A stretch of 42,791 nt of DNA from Clostridiaceae bacterium AF10-41 (GCA_027686065.1 JAQCTH010000031.1:1-42791), one strand, 5' to 3'; counted from the stretch's first letter, positions 22,010-30,941 are shown. Numbers and translations: made by a program. The notes: a model not told the origin generated them from the letters alone.

Positions 22010-22052
22010 TTAATTTTTAAATAACATAATATAATGAAGTAATTAATCTTTT

Positions 22053-23948
22053 TTAATTGTTATTAAAATACTCCTCCATTAATATTTCAAGTTCTTTTTC
22101 AAAATTTATTTTTTTACTGTATAATTCATTTAACTTCTCATAATCATCACAAAACTTATTTATTTCATCTTCTATAGTTTTTAAATCTTCTTCTAATTGT
22201 TCTATATCCTTTTCTAATTTATCTACTTTCCACTTATTATTAGATTTATTTTCAAATATCAAAGATTTTTCTTCTTTAATTTTACTTGCCTTAATATCTA
22301 TAGTATCTGTTTTAATATTTATAGCTTTTGCCTGGACTACTTTTTCTTTATAGTATTCATAGTTACCATTATAAGAAATAAGAGAACCTCTTGATAATTC
22401 AACTACTCTACTAGCTATACTATTTATAAAATATCTATCATGAGATACAAATAAAAGTGTCCCGTTAAAATCTTTTAAGAATTCTTCTAATTCTTCTCTT
22501 GAATCAATATCTAAATGATTTGTTGGTTCATCTAAAATTAATAAATTTAATTCATTGTGCATTAACATAGCTAATTTAAGTTTACTTCTTTCTCCTCCAG
22601 AAAGGCTTCCAACTTTTTTAAAAACCTCTTCGCCAAAGAACATATATTTTGCTAAATACTCTCTTGCTTTTCCTTCACTTATAACTATGTCATTCCTAAA
22701 GGCTTCTAATATAGTTTGCTCTTCATCATCAAATATTATATTTTGTGGAAGATAACCTAATTTTATAGAACTTCCTAAAACTGCTATGCCACTTTCTGCA
22801 TTATCTACTCCAAGTAAGATTTTAATCATTGTTGATTTTCCACAACCATTTTGACCTATTAAAGCTACAGCTTCTTTATTTCTTATAAGTAGTTGTGCTT
22901 TATTTAAAAGAACTTTTTCTTCATATCTTTTGCATAGATCCTTTATTATTATGACTTCATTTCCTGACCTATCTGCATTTTTCGTATCAATATTAATTCT
23001 TTCTTTTTCTAAAATAGGTTTATCTATTCTTTGAATTTTATTAAGCATTTTTTGCATACTGGCTGCTCTTTTAAAGAACTTTTCATTATCTCCTCTAGCT
23101 CCCCAATCTCTTAACTGAGATATGGACTTTTCTATAGCCTTAATCTTTTTTTGTTGTTCTAAAAATTCATTCATTTGAAGCTGTAGTTGTATTTCTTTTT
23201 CCTTCATAAAATCAGTATAATTACCAAAATAAGTTTTTGACTTCATATCCTCTATTTCAATTATCTTAGTTACTACATTATCTAAGAAATATCTGTCATG
23301 AGATACTATTATTACTATGCCTTTATACTGCTTAAGATAATCTTCAAGCCATTCCATTGAATCTAAATCTAAATGATTCGATGGTTCATCTAACAATAAT
23401 ATATCAGGATTTTGAAGTAATATTTTCCCTAATATGATTGTAGTTTTTTCTCCACCACTTAAGTTGCAAAATAACTTCTCCTTAAATTTATTATTTATCT
23501 TAAGCCCAGTGCATACCTTACTTAATTTTTCTTCTTTTTCATAACCTCCTAACCTTTCATATGCAGATTGAATATTTGAATATTTATTCAAAAGTTTTTC
23601 AATATCATATTCACTTGATTTTGAAAGTTGCTTTTCCATATTGCTTAATTCTTGGGCCATTTTATCAATATCCTTAAATGCTGAATTTAATACATCAATT
23701 ACTCTGAACTCTTTTGGATAAACTGGCATTTGTTCAAGATATCCTAATGCGGCTCCTTTTTTTATAGCTAAATTTCCTTTTTCGTATTCTTCAATGCCCA
23801 TAATTATTTTTAAAAGGGTACTTTTACCACTACCATTTCCACCTACGATGCCTACTTTCTCAGACGTTTGAACATCAAAGGTTATATCCTCTAAAACCAT
23901 AGTTGCACCATAATATTTTTGTAATTTATTTAAAGATAATTCTATCAT
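22053..23948 (-). CDS. ABC-F family ATPase
   Basis: The 631-residue soluble protein has two ABC domains and no membrane segments. The first has GGNGSGKSTLLKII, LSGGEKTTI and LLLDEPSNHLD. The second has GQNGCGKSTMIKIL, LSGGERSKLKLAML and LLILDEPTNHLD. The linker is rich in charged helices (QMNEFLEQQKKIKAIEKSIS), and the C-terminus (about 550-631) is a predicted coiled coil. ABC-F proteins bind the ribosomal E-site; some protect against antibiotics and others aid translation. Which applies here is unclear. The start ATG 23948 has GGAGG at eight bases; the upstream TTG overlaps that RBS. Two hairpins precede the gene. Confidence 0.92.
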   Translation of the reverse strand: MIELSLNKLQKYYGATMVLEDITFDVQTSEKVGIVGGNGSGKSTLLKIIMGIEEYEKGNLAIKKGAALGYLEQMPVYPKEFRVIDVLNSAFKDIDKMAQELSNMEKQLSKSSEYDIEKLLNKYSNIQSAYERLGGYEKEEKLSKVCTGLKINNKFKEKLFCNLSGGEKTTIILGKILLQNPDILLLDEPSNHLDLDSMEWLEDYLKQYKGIVIIVSHDRYFLDNVVTKIIEIEDMKSKTYFGNYTDFMKEKEIQLQLQMNEFLEQQKKIKAIEKSISQLRDWGARGDNEKFFKRAASMQKMLNKIQRIDKPILEKERINIDTKNADRSGNEVIIIKDLCKRYEEKVLLNKAQLLIRNKEAVALIGQNGCGKSTMIKILLGVDNAESGIAVLGSSIKLGYLPQNIIFDDEEQTILEAFRNDIVISEGKAREYLAKYMFFGEEVFKKVGSLSGGERSKLKLAMLMHNELNLLILDEPTNHLDIDSREELEEFLKDFNGTLLFVSHDRYFINSIASRVVELSRGSLISYNGNYEYYKEKVVQAKAINIKTDTIDIKASKIKEEKSLIFENKSNNKWKVDKLEKDIEQLEEDLKTIEDEINKFCDDYEKLNELYSKKINFEKELEILMEEYFNNN

Positions 23949-24015
23949 TTTTAATTCCTCCAAAATTTTTCTCTGCTTTATTTTAAATTTTTATTAAAAT
24001 TCTTAGATAAATAAA

Positions 24016-24072
24016 ATAAGCCCCATTTAATAACTTATTCTTAATTTAAAATAAGTTATTTAAAAGGCTTAT
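24016..24072 (-). promoter_or_regulatory. Long hairpin in the ABC-F leader
   Basis: ATAAGCC (24016-24022) pairs with GGCTTAT (24066-24072), and an inner AATAACTTATT / AATAAGTTATT adds a second stem. On the minus strand it lies after the terminator at 24089-24120 and about 70 bases before the ABC-F start, followed by ATTTTATTT. It could be an attenuator or a processing structure. Confidence 0.5.
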
Positions 24073-24088
24073 GAGAGAAATTGCGTAT

Positions 24089-24120
24089 AAAAAGGACTCA
24101 AAGCATAAAACCTTGAGTCC
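24089..24120 (-). terminator. Terminator after the 48-residue ORF
   Basis: GGACTCAA (24094-24101) and TTGAGTCC (24113-24120) form an 8-bp stem, then five T on the minus strand. It lies about 105 bases downstream of the small ORF. Confidence 0.8.
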
Positions 24121-24225
24121 TAAAAATCTTTACTTAATAGAATTATAAATTTATATATATCTAAAATTTGTCTTAAATATAATCAAGTTTAAATATAATA
24201 AATTTATTAACTGTAAGATATAGAA

Positions 24226-24372
24226 TCATGGATTTATACAATAGTCAGTATTTATTCTAAAAATGGACGCACTTCTCCCGTCAAAGCTTAAAATTGCACT
24301 TTTTTGTACTGAACTGCTATATTTCCATTGTTTATTTAATATAAACTTAGAACTACCAACTATATTAGCCAT
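24226..24372 (-). CDS. Hypothetical 48-residue protein
   Basis: An ORF from ATG 24372 to TGA 24226 encodes 48 residues beginning MANIVGSSKF and ending RINTDYCINP. It has GGAGGG at the right distance (seven bases) before the ATG and is followed by a terminator (24089-24120), so it looks like an expressed small gene. It is hydrophilic to neutral, has one Cys near the C-terminus, and has no signal or membrane segment. I recognise no family. It may sit at the end of the glycerol-3-phosphate dehydrogenase operon, or be separate. Confidence 0.5.
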   Translation of the reverse strand: MANIVGSSKFILNKQWKYSSSVQKSAILSFDGRSASIFRINTDYCINP

Positions 24373-24584
24373 GATCTACCCTCCTTTTTTATAATTAAAT
24401 TTATTATATACTACATAACTGTTATTTACAATATTTTTCAATTATAAATTTTTACTTTTCACTCTTTTACTATTTCATTCCTTAATCCCTATTATCATCA
24501 ACTCATTATATCTAAATTTATCCTTCATAGTTCATCAAAGATGAATTATTTCCTTAACTCTTTCACTTTTCACTCTTAACTTCT
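24373..24584. repeat. Short-word repeats before the 48-residue ORF
   Basis: About 24450-24600 is made of TTTTCACTCTTTTACT, TTTCATTCC, CTTTCACTTTTCACTCTTAACTTCTTCACTTC and similar words. It looks non-coding and resembles the stretch at 17025-17060. Confidence 0.5.
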
Positions 24585-24938
24585 TCACTTCTCTTCCATG
24601 TTTCTACTAGCAATAACATCTACTCCCGTTCCAAGTATATCTTTAACAATGATGTCTCCCATTTTTACTGGAGCTTTTACTGTTATTTCATTTAATACTT
24701 CAACACATTTAAAGTTTAAATCTTTTGGGATTGCACTTTTTGTTTTTACAGGTAAAACTGCATGGCTTCCACCTTGAATTTTTACTGTTGTAGTTACTAC
24801 TCTTACAGGATTTGTTACTTCATTTACTCCATATATCTCGCCTCTTTTACAGCTATTGCCTGTTACAGTTTGTTTTTCCGTATCTACTTTCAAATGACAT
24901 CCCATAGGACAACTTATACATATTAATTCTTTAACCAC
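24585..24938 (-). CDS. DUF1667 family protein
   Basis: The 117-residue protein begins MVKELICISCPMGCHLKVD. Four cysteines at 7, 10, 14 and 30 look like a metal or iron-sulfur site. The family is found next to FAD-dependent glycerol-3-phosphate dehydrogenase genes in anaerobic Firmicutes and Thermotoga and is thought to be a small electron-transfer or accessory subunit. Here it is the third gene of the operon, starting two bases after the second oxidoreductase gene. Sharing an operon with two flavoproteins supports a role in their complex. Confidence 0.8.
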   Translation of the reverse strand: MVKELICISCPMGCHLKVDTEKQTVTGNSCKRGEIYGVNEVTNPVRVVTTTVKIQGGSHAVLPVKTKSAIPKDLNFKCVEVLNEITVKAPVKMGDIIVKDILGTGVDVIASRNMEEK

Positions 24939-24940
24939 AA

Positions 24941-26194
24941 TTATTCACCATCCTCTAAAGATATAACTATATTTCCTTGGATTCCTTCTAACAATTTTTT
25001 ATTTAAAATTATTTTTTCCATTTCTGAAGGTGCTAAATGCTTTCTTTTAAAACTAGCTATTACTTTATCTTTATTTTTTACTGTAATAACCTTATCTTTA
25101 TAAATATTATTAACCCTCATAAATATTGTTAATTTATCTTCTACAGCTTCAACTGATACCTTCTGAGGAACGGTATAATTAATATTTTTTCCATTTAGAA
25201 TATCAATATCTTCGCTTCTAACTAAATTATCTTTCACATATTTAGCTGCTGATAATCCAGCATGTTTGGCTTCTCCTGTTACAAAATCAACTAAATCATG
25301 AACATGAACAACGTTTCCACAAGCAAAAATTCCTTCTATTGAAGTTTCCATACTTTCATTAACTATAAGTCCATTAGTTCTCTTGTCTCCATTTAATCCA
25401 ACTTTATTTGATAATTCATTTTCTGGTATTAACCCTACTGATAACAATAAAGTATCACATTCAAATTCAATTTCTGTTCCTTTTATAGGTTTTCTATTTT
25501 CATCAACCTTACATATAACAACCTTTTCTAATCTTTTATCTCCAACTATATTTACAACTGTATGAGAAAGATAAAGTGGTATATCATAATCATTTAAACA
25601 TTGCACTATATTTCTATTAAGTCCATTTGAATATGGCATAAGCTCAACTACAGCTTTAACCTTAGCTCCTTCTAAAGTCATTCTTCTTGCCATTATAAGA
25701 CCTATATCACCAGATCCTAAAATAACAACTTCCTTTCCTGGCATATATCCTTCAATATTCATATATCTTTGTGCTGTCCCGGCATTAAATATTCCTGATG
25801 ACCTATCTCCAGGGATATTAATTGCTCCTCTTGTTCTTTCTCTACATCCCATAGCTAGAATTATTGATTTTGTATTTATCTCCATATATCCATTATCTGA
25901 ATTTATTGCATGTATTGTTTTATCTTTTTCAATATCTAGTACCATGGTATTTAACATCACTTCAATTTTAGTTTCTTTAATTAAATCAATGAATCTTTGA
26001 GCGTATTCTGGGCCTGTTAACTCTTCTTTAAATGTATGAAGACCAAACCCATTATGAATACATTGATTCAATATTCCTCCAAGTTCCATATCTCTTTCTA
26101 TAATCAAAATACTACTAACTCCATTATTATAGGCTTCATAAGCTGCAGCTAAACCTGCTGGGCCTCCTCCAACTACTACTAAATCATATCTCAT
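24941..26194 (-). CDS. FAD/NAD(P)-dependent oxidoreductase subunit
   Basis: The 417-residue flavoprotein has an N-terminal FAD motif (DLVVVGGGPAGLAAAYEA) and a second Rossmann motif for NAD(P) (VVILGSGDIGLIMARRM) around residue 150. A later FACGNVVHVHDLVDFV completes the pyridine nucleotide-disulfide oxidoreductase type. Together with the 475-residue glycerol-3-phosphate dehydrogenase upstream and the DUF1667 protein downstream it probably forms the anaerobic glycerol-3-phosphate dehydrogenase system, passing electrons from the substrate subunit onward. It starts 11 bases after the upstream gene. Confidence 0.88.
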   Translation of the reverse strand: MRYDLVVVGGGPAGLAAAYEAYNNGVSSILIIERDMELGGILNQCIHNGFGLHTFKEELTGPEYAQRFIDLIKETKIEVMLNTMVLDIEKDKTIHAINSDNGYMEINTKSIILAMGCRERTRGAINIPGDRSSGIFNAGTAQRYMNIEGYMPGKEVVILGSGDIGLIMARRMTLEGAKVKAVVELMPYSNGLNRNIVQCLNDYDIPLYLSHTVVNIVGDKRLEKVVICKVDENRKPIKGTEIEFECDTLLLSVGLIPENELSNKVGLNGDKRTNGLIVNESMETSIEGIFACGNVVHVHDLVDFVTGEAKHAGLSAAKYVKDNLVRSEDIDILNGKNINYTVPQKVSVEAVEDKLTIFMRVNNIYKDKVITVKNKDKVIASFKRKHLAPSEMEKIILNKKLLEGIQGNIVISLEDGE

Positions 26195-26205
26195 AATTAA
26201 TCCCC

Positions 26206-27633
26206 CTACTTTGTTTTTTCCACTAAAATATAAGAATTTTCTTTTTCTTGATAAACTTCCTTAAAGTCTTTCTTCTTTTCTCGTGCTATGATTTCTAAGA
26301 CCTTTGGACCACAAAATCCACCTTGGCATCTTCCCATTCCTGGTCTACATCTTCTTTTTACTCCATCTAATGTTATATCTCCAAAAGACCTAGATATGGC
26401 ATCAACTATTTCTCCTTCAGTTATCATTTCACATCTACAAATTACATTTCCATAAGAAGGATTCTTCTTTATAAGTTCTTGTTTTTCATCCTTAGATAAA
26501 TCCATAAAATAAAGTTGCTTCCTATTTCCATTAAAAGTTTTATTTTTTTCTTTAGTCAATCCTATAGATTGAAGAATTTCTATTGTCTCTAGTGCAATTG
26601 CTGGAGCTGAAGATAAACCCGGAGATTTCATGCCCGCTACATCAATAAATCCTTGTACATCCTTTGACTCTTCTATTATAAAATCATTTGTATCAGGTAT
26701 TGCTCTAAGCCCTGCAAAATTTCTAATACTTTCTCTAAAGTTAATATTTTCTGTTGTTTTTTTAGTAGTTTCTCTCACATATTCAAGTCCTATATTAGTT
26801 GTTCCAACATCATCTTTATCTTCAAGATTTTCTGCATCTGGCCCTACAATAAGATTTCCATGGACTGTAGGTGTTACTAATATTCCTTTACCAAGAGTTG
26901 ATGGACATTGAAAAATCGTATGCCCAAATAAATTACCTTGAGACTTATCCATCACAAAATATTGTCCTCTTCTAGGAGTTATTTTAAAGCTTTCATTACA
27001 AATTAAATTATGAACCTTATCAGCATAAACACCTGCTGCATTAATTATAAATTTTGCTTCTATTATTTCATTTTTACTAGTTGTAATCTTAAAATTTTTA
27101 TCCTTCTCTATTTTTATTACTTCTGAATCTAATATTATCTCTCCACCATTTGAAACTCCATTTTCAGCTAAGGCAATTGTATATTCCATAACACCAACTA
27201 TTCCGCCTGTTGGTGCATATAATGCATTAAGAACCTTATCTGATATATTTGGCTCTTTATCTAAAATTTCTTCTTTTTCAAGTATTCTTAAATTTTTAAC
27301 TCCAATTTTTCTTCCATTTTCATATAAGTTTTTTATGGATTTAACTTCTTCTTCATTAAAAGCAAGCACTAAAGATCCATTTCGTTTAAAAGGAACATCT
27401 AGTTCTTTACAAATGCCTTCAAACATTTCATTTCCTTTAACATTAAGTTTTGCCATTAAAGTTCCTTCCTTTGGATCGTATCCAGCATGGATTATTGCCG
27501 AATTAGCTTTTGATGTTCCCATTGAAACATCATTTTCCTTTTCAATTATAGCTACTTTTACATTATATTTTGTTAACTCCCTAAAAATAGATGTTCCAAT
27601 TACCCCAGCACCAATTATTACTACATCATACAT
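26206..27633 (-). CDS. FAD-dependent glycerol-3-phosphate dehydrogenase, GlpA/GlpO type, with BFD-like iron-sulfur domain
   Basis: The 475-residue protein has a DAO-type FAD domain from residue 1 (MYDVVIIGAGVIGTSIFREL). Conserved blocks MGTSKANSAIIHAGYD and RNFAGLRAIPDTNDFIIEE match anaerobic glycerol-3-phosphate dehydrogenases. The C-terminus is a BFD-like [2Fe-2S] domain with CRCEMITEGEIV and CRPGMGRCQGGFCGP. It oxidises glycerol 3-phosphate to dihydroxyacetone phosphate, downstream of glpK. I start at ATG 27633 with GGGAGG eight bases upstream; the longer frame from 27732 runs through a leader hairpin and lacks an RBS. The three-gene order matches the operon in related anaerobes. Confidence 0.9.
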   Translation of the reverse strand: MYDVVIIGAGVIGTSIFRELTKYNVKVAIIEKENDVSMGTSKANSAIIHAGYDPKEGTLMAKLNVKGNEMFEGICKELDVPFKRNGSLVLAFNEEEVKSIKNLYENGRKIGVKNLRILEKEEILDKEPNISDKVLNALYAPTGGIVGVMEYTIALAENGVSNGGEIILDSEVIKIEKDKNFKITTSKNEIIEAKFIINAAGVYADKVHNLICNESFKITPRRGQYFVMDKSQGNLFGHTIFQCPSTLGKGILVTPTVHGNLIVGPDAENLEDKDDVGTTNIGLEYVRETTKKTTENINFRESIRNFAGLRAIPDTNDFIIEESKDVQGFIDVAGMKSPGLSSAPAIALETIEILQSIGLTKEKNKTFNGNRKQLYFMDLSKDEKQELIKKNPSYGNVICRCEMITEGEIVDAISRSFGDITLDGVKRRCRPGMGRCQGGFCGPKVLEIIAREKKKDFKEVYQEKENSYILVEKTK

Positions 27634-27664
27634 ATTTTTTACCTCCCATAATTTCATAAAGAAT

Positions 27665-27732
27665 AAAAAAAGCCAAGACAAAACAAAGGTATTACCCTTA
27701 TTTTGTGCTTGACTCTTATTCTCTAATCGCAC
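27665..27732 (-). promoter_or_regulatory. Structured leader with terminator of the glycerol-3-phosphate dehydrogenase operon (element B)
   Basis: On the minus strand GTGC (27729-27732) is followed by GAGTCAAGCAC (with AAGCAC at 27705-27710), then a tip GGGTAATACC, then a closing arm and seven T (27665-27671). The layout and words match element A before glpP, about 22 kb away. It ends 32 bases before the ATG, so it is a leader attenuator. GlpP is the obvious candidate regulator. Confidence 0.6.
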
Positions 27733-27899
27733 TTTATTTTGAAAACAAGATATTTCAGCTATAAGCTTATATAAACTAAAACAAATTGCTTTTTACTTCT
27801 ATTATTAAATTATTTTATATTTGTATTCATTATACCACATTTTTATATTTAAAAATAGAGTATTCATATAATTATAAATATTTAATTATTTAAGTTTAT

Positions 27900-27936
27900 A
27901 AAAAGAGTAGATAAATTTATAAACTTATCTACTCTT
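27900..27936 (-). terminator. Terminator of the amidase gene
   Basis: AAGAGTAGATAA (27903-27914) and TTATCTACTCTT (27925-27936) form a 12-bp stem, then T-rich sequence on the minus strand. It begins about 21 bases past the amidase stop. Confidence 0.8.
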
Positions 27937-27957
27937 CCATTTTAACCTTTCATTATA

Positions 27958-28776
27958 TTATGCTAGTATTAAATCTTTTAAATACATCCAACTTGTTATT
28001 TCTTTTAATAATGCTTTATTATCTACTATTTGGCTAACTGTGTATGTTCCTTGCTTAACCCAATCTGGTATTACTTCCCCTGTTGCATAATTATTTCCTG
28101 TAATCTTCACTTTAGATCCTACTACTATATTTGAAACTGGATATACCTTAACTCCCTTGCTATTAAATACACTATAACCAGGATTTGCATCTGCACAATC
28201 TTTTGCATTTTGCAAGTTACTAAATGCTCCTATTTGTGATGCTGCATCTTCCCATGTTTTTCTAACCCTATATAATTCAGTTGTTGGTGGATTTAATATA
28301 TCTAGTTCATCTTGAATCATATTTAAGAATCTTTGCCATCCCATATCTAATGTTCTATGAGGACAATATTTTCCGCTGAAGTCTTGATGTTTTCTAATTT
28401 GCGCTATGCCCCATCCATATTGTTTTAATAGTGCTGCAACTTCCTTTGCTGCTCTTTTTTCAGCATTTATAAATTTAGTTCCACCTGATTTGGAATAACA
28501 GATTTCAACAGATATATAATTTCTGTTTCCATCCCCAGTTGAGCCATCTCCTGCATGCCAAGCATTACGATTAAAAGGTATTCCTTGAATAGCTTCCACA
28601 TCATCTATTCCAATGTGGAAAGATACACTGTTTGTATTTGATTGCATATAAGATATTTCATTTGATGCAGTTGCATCATTTGCAGTGTTATGAATGCATA
28701 TCCCCTTTGGTGTCATAGAATATGGACACTTTATACTGTATTTGTCTGATGATATAAGTCTTTGTACTAAAGCCAT
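27958..28776 (-). CDS. N-acetylmuramoyl-L-alanine amidase
   Basis: The 272-residue protein has an Amidase_2-type catalytic domain (about 1-160) with zinc ligands in CIHNTAND and in KYCPHR, and a NAWHAGDGSTGDGN block. It hydrolyses the MurNAc-L-Ala bond of peptidoglycan. The C-terminal part has a SPOR-like turn (YRVRKTWEDAASQIGAFSNLQNAKDCADANPGYSVF) and a short SH3-like tail. No signal peptide is present, as in phage endolysins, but no holin or phage genes are nearby. It may be a domesticated lysin or released in another way. Confidence 0.88.
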   Translation of the reverse strand: MALVQRLISSDKYSIKCPYSMTPKGICIHNTANDATASNEISYMQSNTNSVSFHIGIDDVEAIQGIPFNRNAWHAGDGSTGDGNRNYISVEICYSKSGGTKFINAEKRAAKEVAALLKQYGWGIAQIRKHQDFSGKYCPHRTLDMGWQRFLNMIQDELDILNPPTTELYRVRKTWEDAASQIGAFSNLQNAKDCADANPGYSVFNSKGVKVYPVSNIVVGSKVKITGNNYATGEVIPDWVKQGTYTVSQIVDNKALLKEITSWMYLKDLILA

Positions 28777-28965
28777 TTTAAATCCTCTCCTTTTTAATTT
28801 AATTTTTATTTTTGAAGCTAGCTTCCTACATCTATTACATATGCACTTTAAAAGAATTTTTAAAAATTCCCTTAAATTATTTTATAAATATTTTTTAACT
28901 TAATGGATATGGATTTTATGCTATAATATAAATTAATTTTATAGATTAAAACGAGGTGTTTATTT

Positions 28966-29388
28966 ATGAGCTTAAGAGTTCAAGATAATTGTTTAAATGT
29001 TAATTGGAATGATGTAGTTAAAATATTAAAAACTGTTGGTATGTCTTATTCTGATAATGAAACTCATAAAATTTCTTTTGAAAACAGCCATACTGTTATA
29101 TTTGTTTTTGATAATGATACTCTAATGGGATTTGGAAGAGCTATTTCAGATGGTATTAGACAAGCAGCTATTTATGACTTAGCAATAGCTCCAGAATATC
29201 AAGGTAAGGGAATTGGAAGATTAATTTTAAATAATATAACTGAAAAACTTCCTAAATGTAATTTTATTTTATATGCTGCAAAAGGAAAGGAACCTTTTTA
29301 TGAAAAATTAGGATTTGGACATTTAAAAACAGGTATGGGAAAGTTTATTGATATGGAGAGAATGAAAAACAAAGGATTAATAGAATAA
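28966..29388 (+). CDS. GNAT family N-acetyltransferase
   Basis: The 140-residue protein has the acetyl-CoA binding motif A APEYQGKGIGRLIL at about 84-97, and a late EPFYEKLGFGHLKTGMG typical of small GNAT proteins. Substrate unknown. The gene stands alone on the plus strand and converges with gltS, sharing a bidirectional terminator. An RBS of modest strength (GAGGTG) precedes the ATG. Confidence 0.88.
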   Translation: MSLRVQDNCLNVNWNDVVKILKTVGMSYSDNETHKISFENSHTVIFVFDNDTLMGFGRAISDGIRQAAIYDLAIAPEYQGKGIGRLILNNITEKLPKCNFILYAAKGKEPFYEKLGFGHLKTGMGKFIDMERMKNKGLIE

Positions 29389-29396
29389 TAAAAAAA

Positions 29397-29434
29397 TTCC
29401 AATACAAATTTAATCTTTGTATTGGAACTTTTTT
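29397..29434. terminator. Bidirectional terminator between GNAT and gltS
   Basis: TTCCAATACAAA (29397-29408) and TTTGTATTGGAA (29416-29427) form a 12-bp stem with seven T after it on the plus strand and a run of A (T on the minus strand) before it. It terminates both convergent genes. Confidence 0.85.
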
Positions 29435-29456
29435 TATTGAATATAATTTAAAATTA

Positions 29457-30653
29457 TTATCCAAATATATTTATAAACAAAGTAATTACAGCGGAATTTA
29501 TAAAATCAATGAATAAGCCACCTACAATTGGTACTACAAAATATGGAGTTTCACTAAATCCATATTTATCAGTTAATGCGTCCATATTGGCTATTGCATT
29601 GGCTGTTGATCCCATTCCAAATCCACAAGCAGCTGATGCAAAAACTGCTGCATCATAATTTCTTCCCATAACTCTAAACATAACTATATAAGCAAAAATC
29701 CCCATAAGGATTGTTTGAGAAACAAGCATAACTATCATCGGAATTGCTAGATCAAATAACTCCCATAGCTTTAATCCCATTAATGCTAATGAAAGATAGA
29801 AAGAAAGACTAATTCCTCCTATAGTTTCTATTTCCTTGTCTTCAAGTTCAAATTTCTTAAAATCTAGTATGTTTTTTATAACTGCTGCTACAAGCATTGC
29901 TCCTATATATGATGGAAACGTTAATCCTAGACTTTGAATATATTTAGTTATAATTGAACCTAACCCCATGGCTATAAATATCCATGATGATGCCTTCATA
30001 AGTCTATTATATGATAGAACTGCAGTTTCATCATGATGAAAGTCACTTAAAGGAATATCTTTATCATGATATTCTTTAGATGTTTTAATATTATTTTTCT
30101 CTATTAAGGTTTTCGCAATAAAGCCACCTAAAATACTTCCCATCACTAATCCAAATGTTGCTGATGCAAAAGATACTGTAGTAGCCCCACTAACACCAAG
30201 ATTCTCTAAAAGTGGTCCAAAAGAACCTGATGTCCCATGCCCTCCAACTAAAGGAATTGATCCTGTAGCTAGACCTAATAATGGATTAATATTAAATATT
30301 GATGCTAATGAAACACCAACTATATCTTGTAAAATTACAATTATAACTGAAAGCGTCAAAAAAATTGCTACTTTTACTCCTCCATTTTTTAATATTCTTA
30401 GGCTAGCTGTGTAACCTATACTTGTAAAAAATGCAGTCATAAAAACATTTTGTAATGTAGTATCTAAGCTTATGGATGCTACATTTGTTAATTTTAAAAT
30501 AAGTGCAATTATCGAAAAAATCATACCTCCAATTACTGCAGACGGTATACAGTATTTTTCTAGAAATCTTATCTTTTTTCGTAAGTATCCTCCAAAGTAA
30601 AATACAACTGTTGCTAATGCCATTGTTTGAAATATATCTAGTTTAAATTCCAT
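29457..30653 (-). CDS. gltS: Sodium/glutamate symporter
   Basis: The 398-residue membrane protein matches the GltS family of sodium-coupled glutamate importers. It has about ten hydrophobic helices, the repeated pore motif VGGHGTSGSFGPLLE and ACGFGMGSTANAIANM, both diagnostic of GltS. Length fits. AGAGGTGGAG precedes the ATG. The leader has a promoter (30856-30884) and a terminator hairpin with a possible antiterminator (30758-30816), so expression may be regulated in response to an unknown signal. Confidence 0.95.
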   Translation of the reverse strand: MEFKLDIFQTMALATVVFYFGGYLRKKIRFLEKYCIPSAVIGGMIFSIIALILKLTNVASISLDTTLQNVFMTAFFTSIGYTASLRILKNGGVKVAIFLTLSVIIVILQDIVGVSLASIFNINPLLGLATGSIPLVGGHGTSGSFGPLLENLGVSGATTVSFASATFGLVMGSILGGFIAKTLIEKNNIKTSKEYHDKDIPLSDFHHDETAVLSYNRLMKASSWIFIAMGLGSIITKYIQSLGLTFPSYIGAMLVAAVIKNILDFKKFELEDKEIETIGGISLSFYLSLALMGLKLWELFDLAIPMIVMLVSQTILMGIFAYIVMFRVMGRNYDAAVFASAACGFGMGSTANAIANMDALTDKYGFSETPYFVVPIVGGLFIDFINSAVITLFINIFG

Positions 30654-30757
30654 GTATTCACTCCACCTCTCTAATATATAAGTAACATATATATTTGTTC
30701 TTCTTAAGTTAAAGTATATTTAATAAAATGAAATCGTATAAAAAAATAATTTAAAAT

Positions 30758-30816
30758 AAAAAAGAGATGCTACAACATCCCAAATTATTATAAGATTCCA
30801 TTATATACTATCTCTT
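30758..30816 (-). promoter_or_regulatory. Attenuator in the gltS leader
   Basis: On the minus strand GGGATG (30776-30781) and CATCTC (30764-30769) pair around a six-base loop, then six T (30758-30763) follow, a compact terminator. An upstream AAGAGAT (30810-30816) can pair instead with ATCTCTT, which would break that stem. The two structures are mutually exclusive. No known riboswitch or T-box motif was recognised. Confidence 0.5.
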
Positions 30817-30855
30817 AACTAATAAAAAAAGATAGAATTAAATATAGTAAGTCAT

Positions 30856-30884
30856 ATTATAAATTAAAATAAATTACTTTTCAA
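30856..30884 (-). promoter_or_regulatory. Promoter of gltS
   Basis: TTGAAA (30879-30884) and TATAAT (30856-30861) are spaced by 17 bases on the minus strand. Transcription would start near 30848, giving a leader of about 195 bases that contains the attenuator. Confidence 0.65.
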
Positions 30885-30941
30885 TAAAAATTACTCATTT
30901 CTATTATGTAATTTAATCTGCTCTGTAACATTTTAATATAA

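Noticed and set aside
27634..27732. Upstream extension of the glycerol-3-phosphate dehydrogenase gene
   Set aside because: It runs through a leader terminator hairpin; GGGAGG lies before the ATG at 27633.
27958..28776. Prophage remnant around the amidase gene
   Set aside because: No holin, structural or integrase genes flank it; it is a single gene with its own terminator.
30758..30816. T-box or known riboswitch in the gltS leader
   Set aside because: No T-box sequence or recognisable aptamer core; only the attenuator pairing can be supported.
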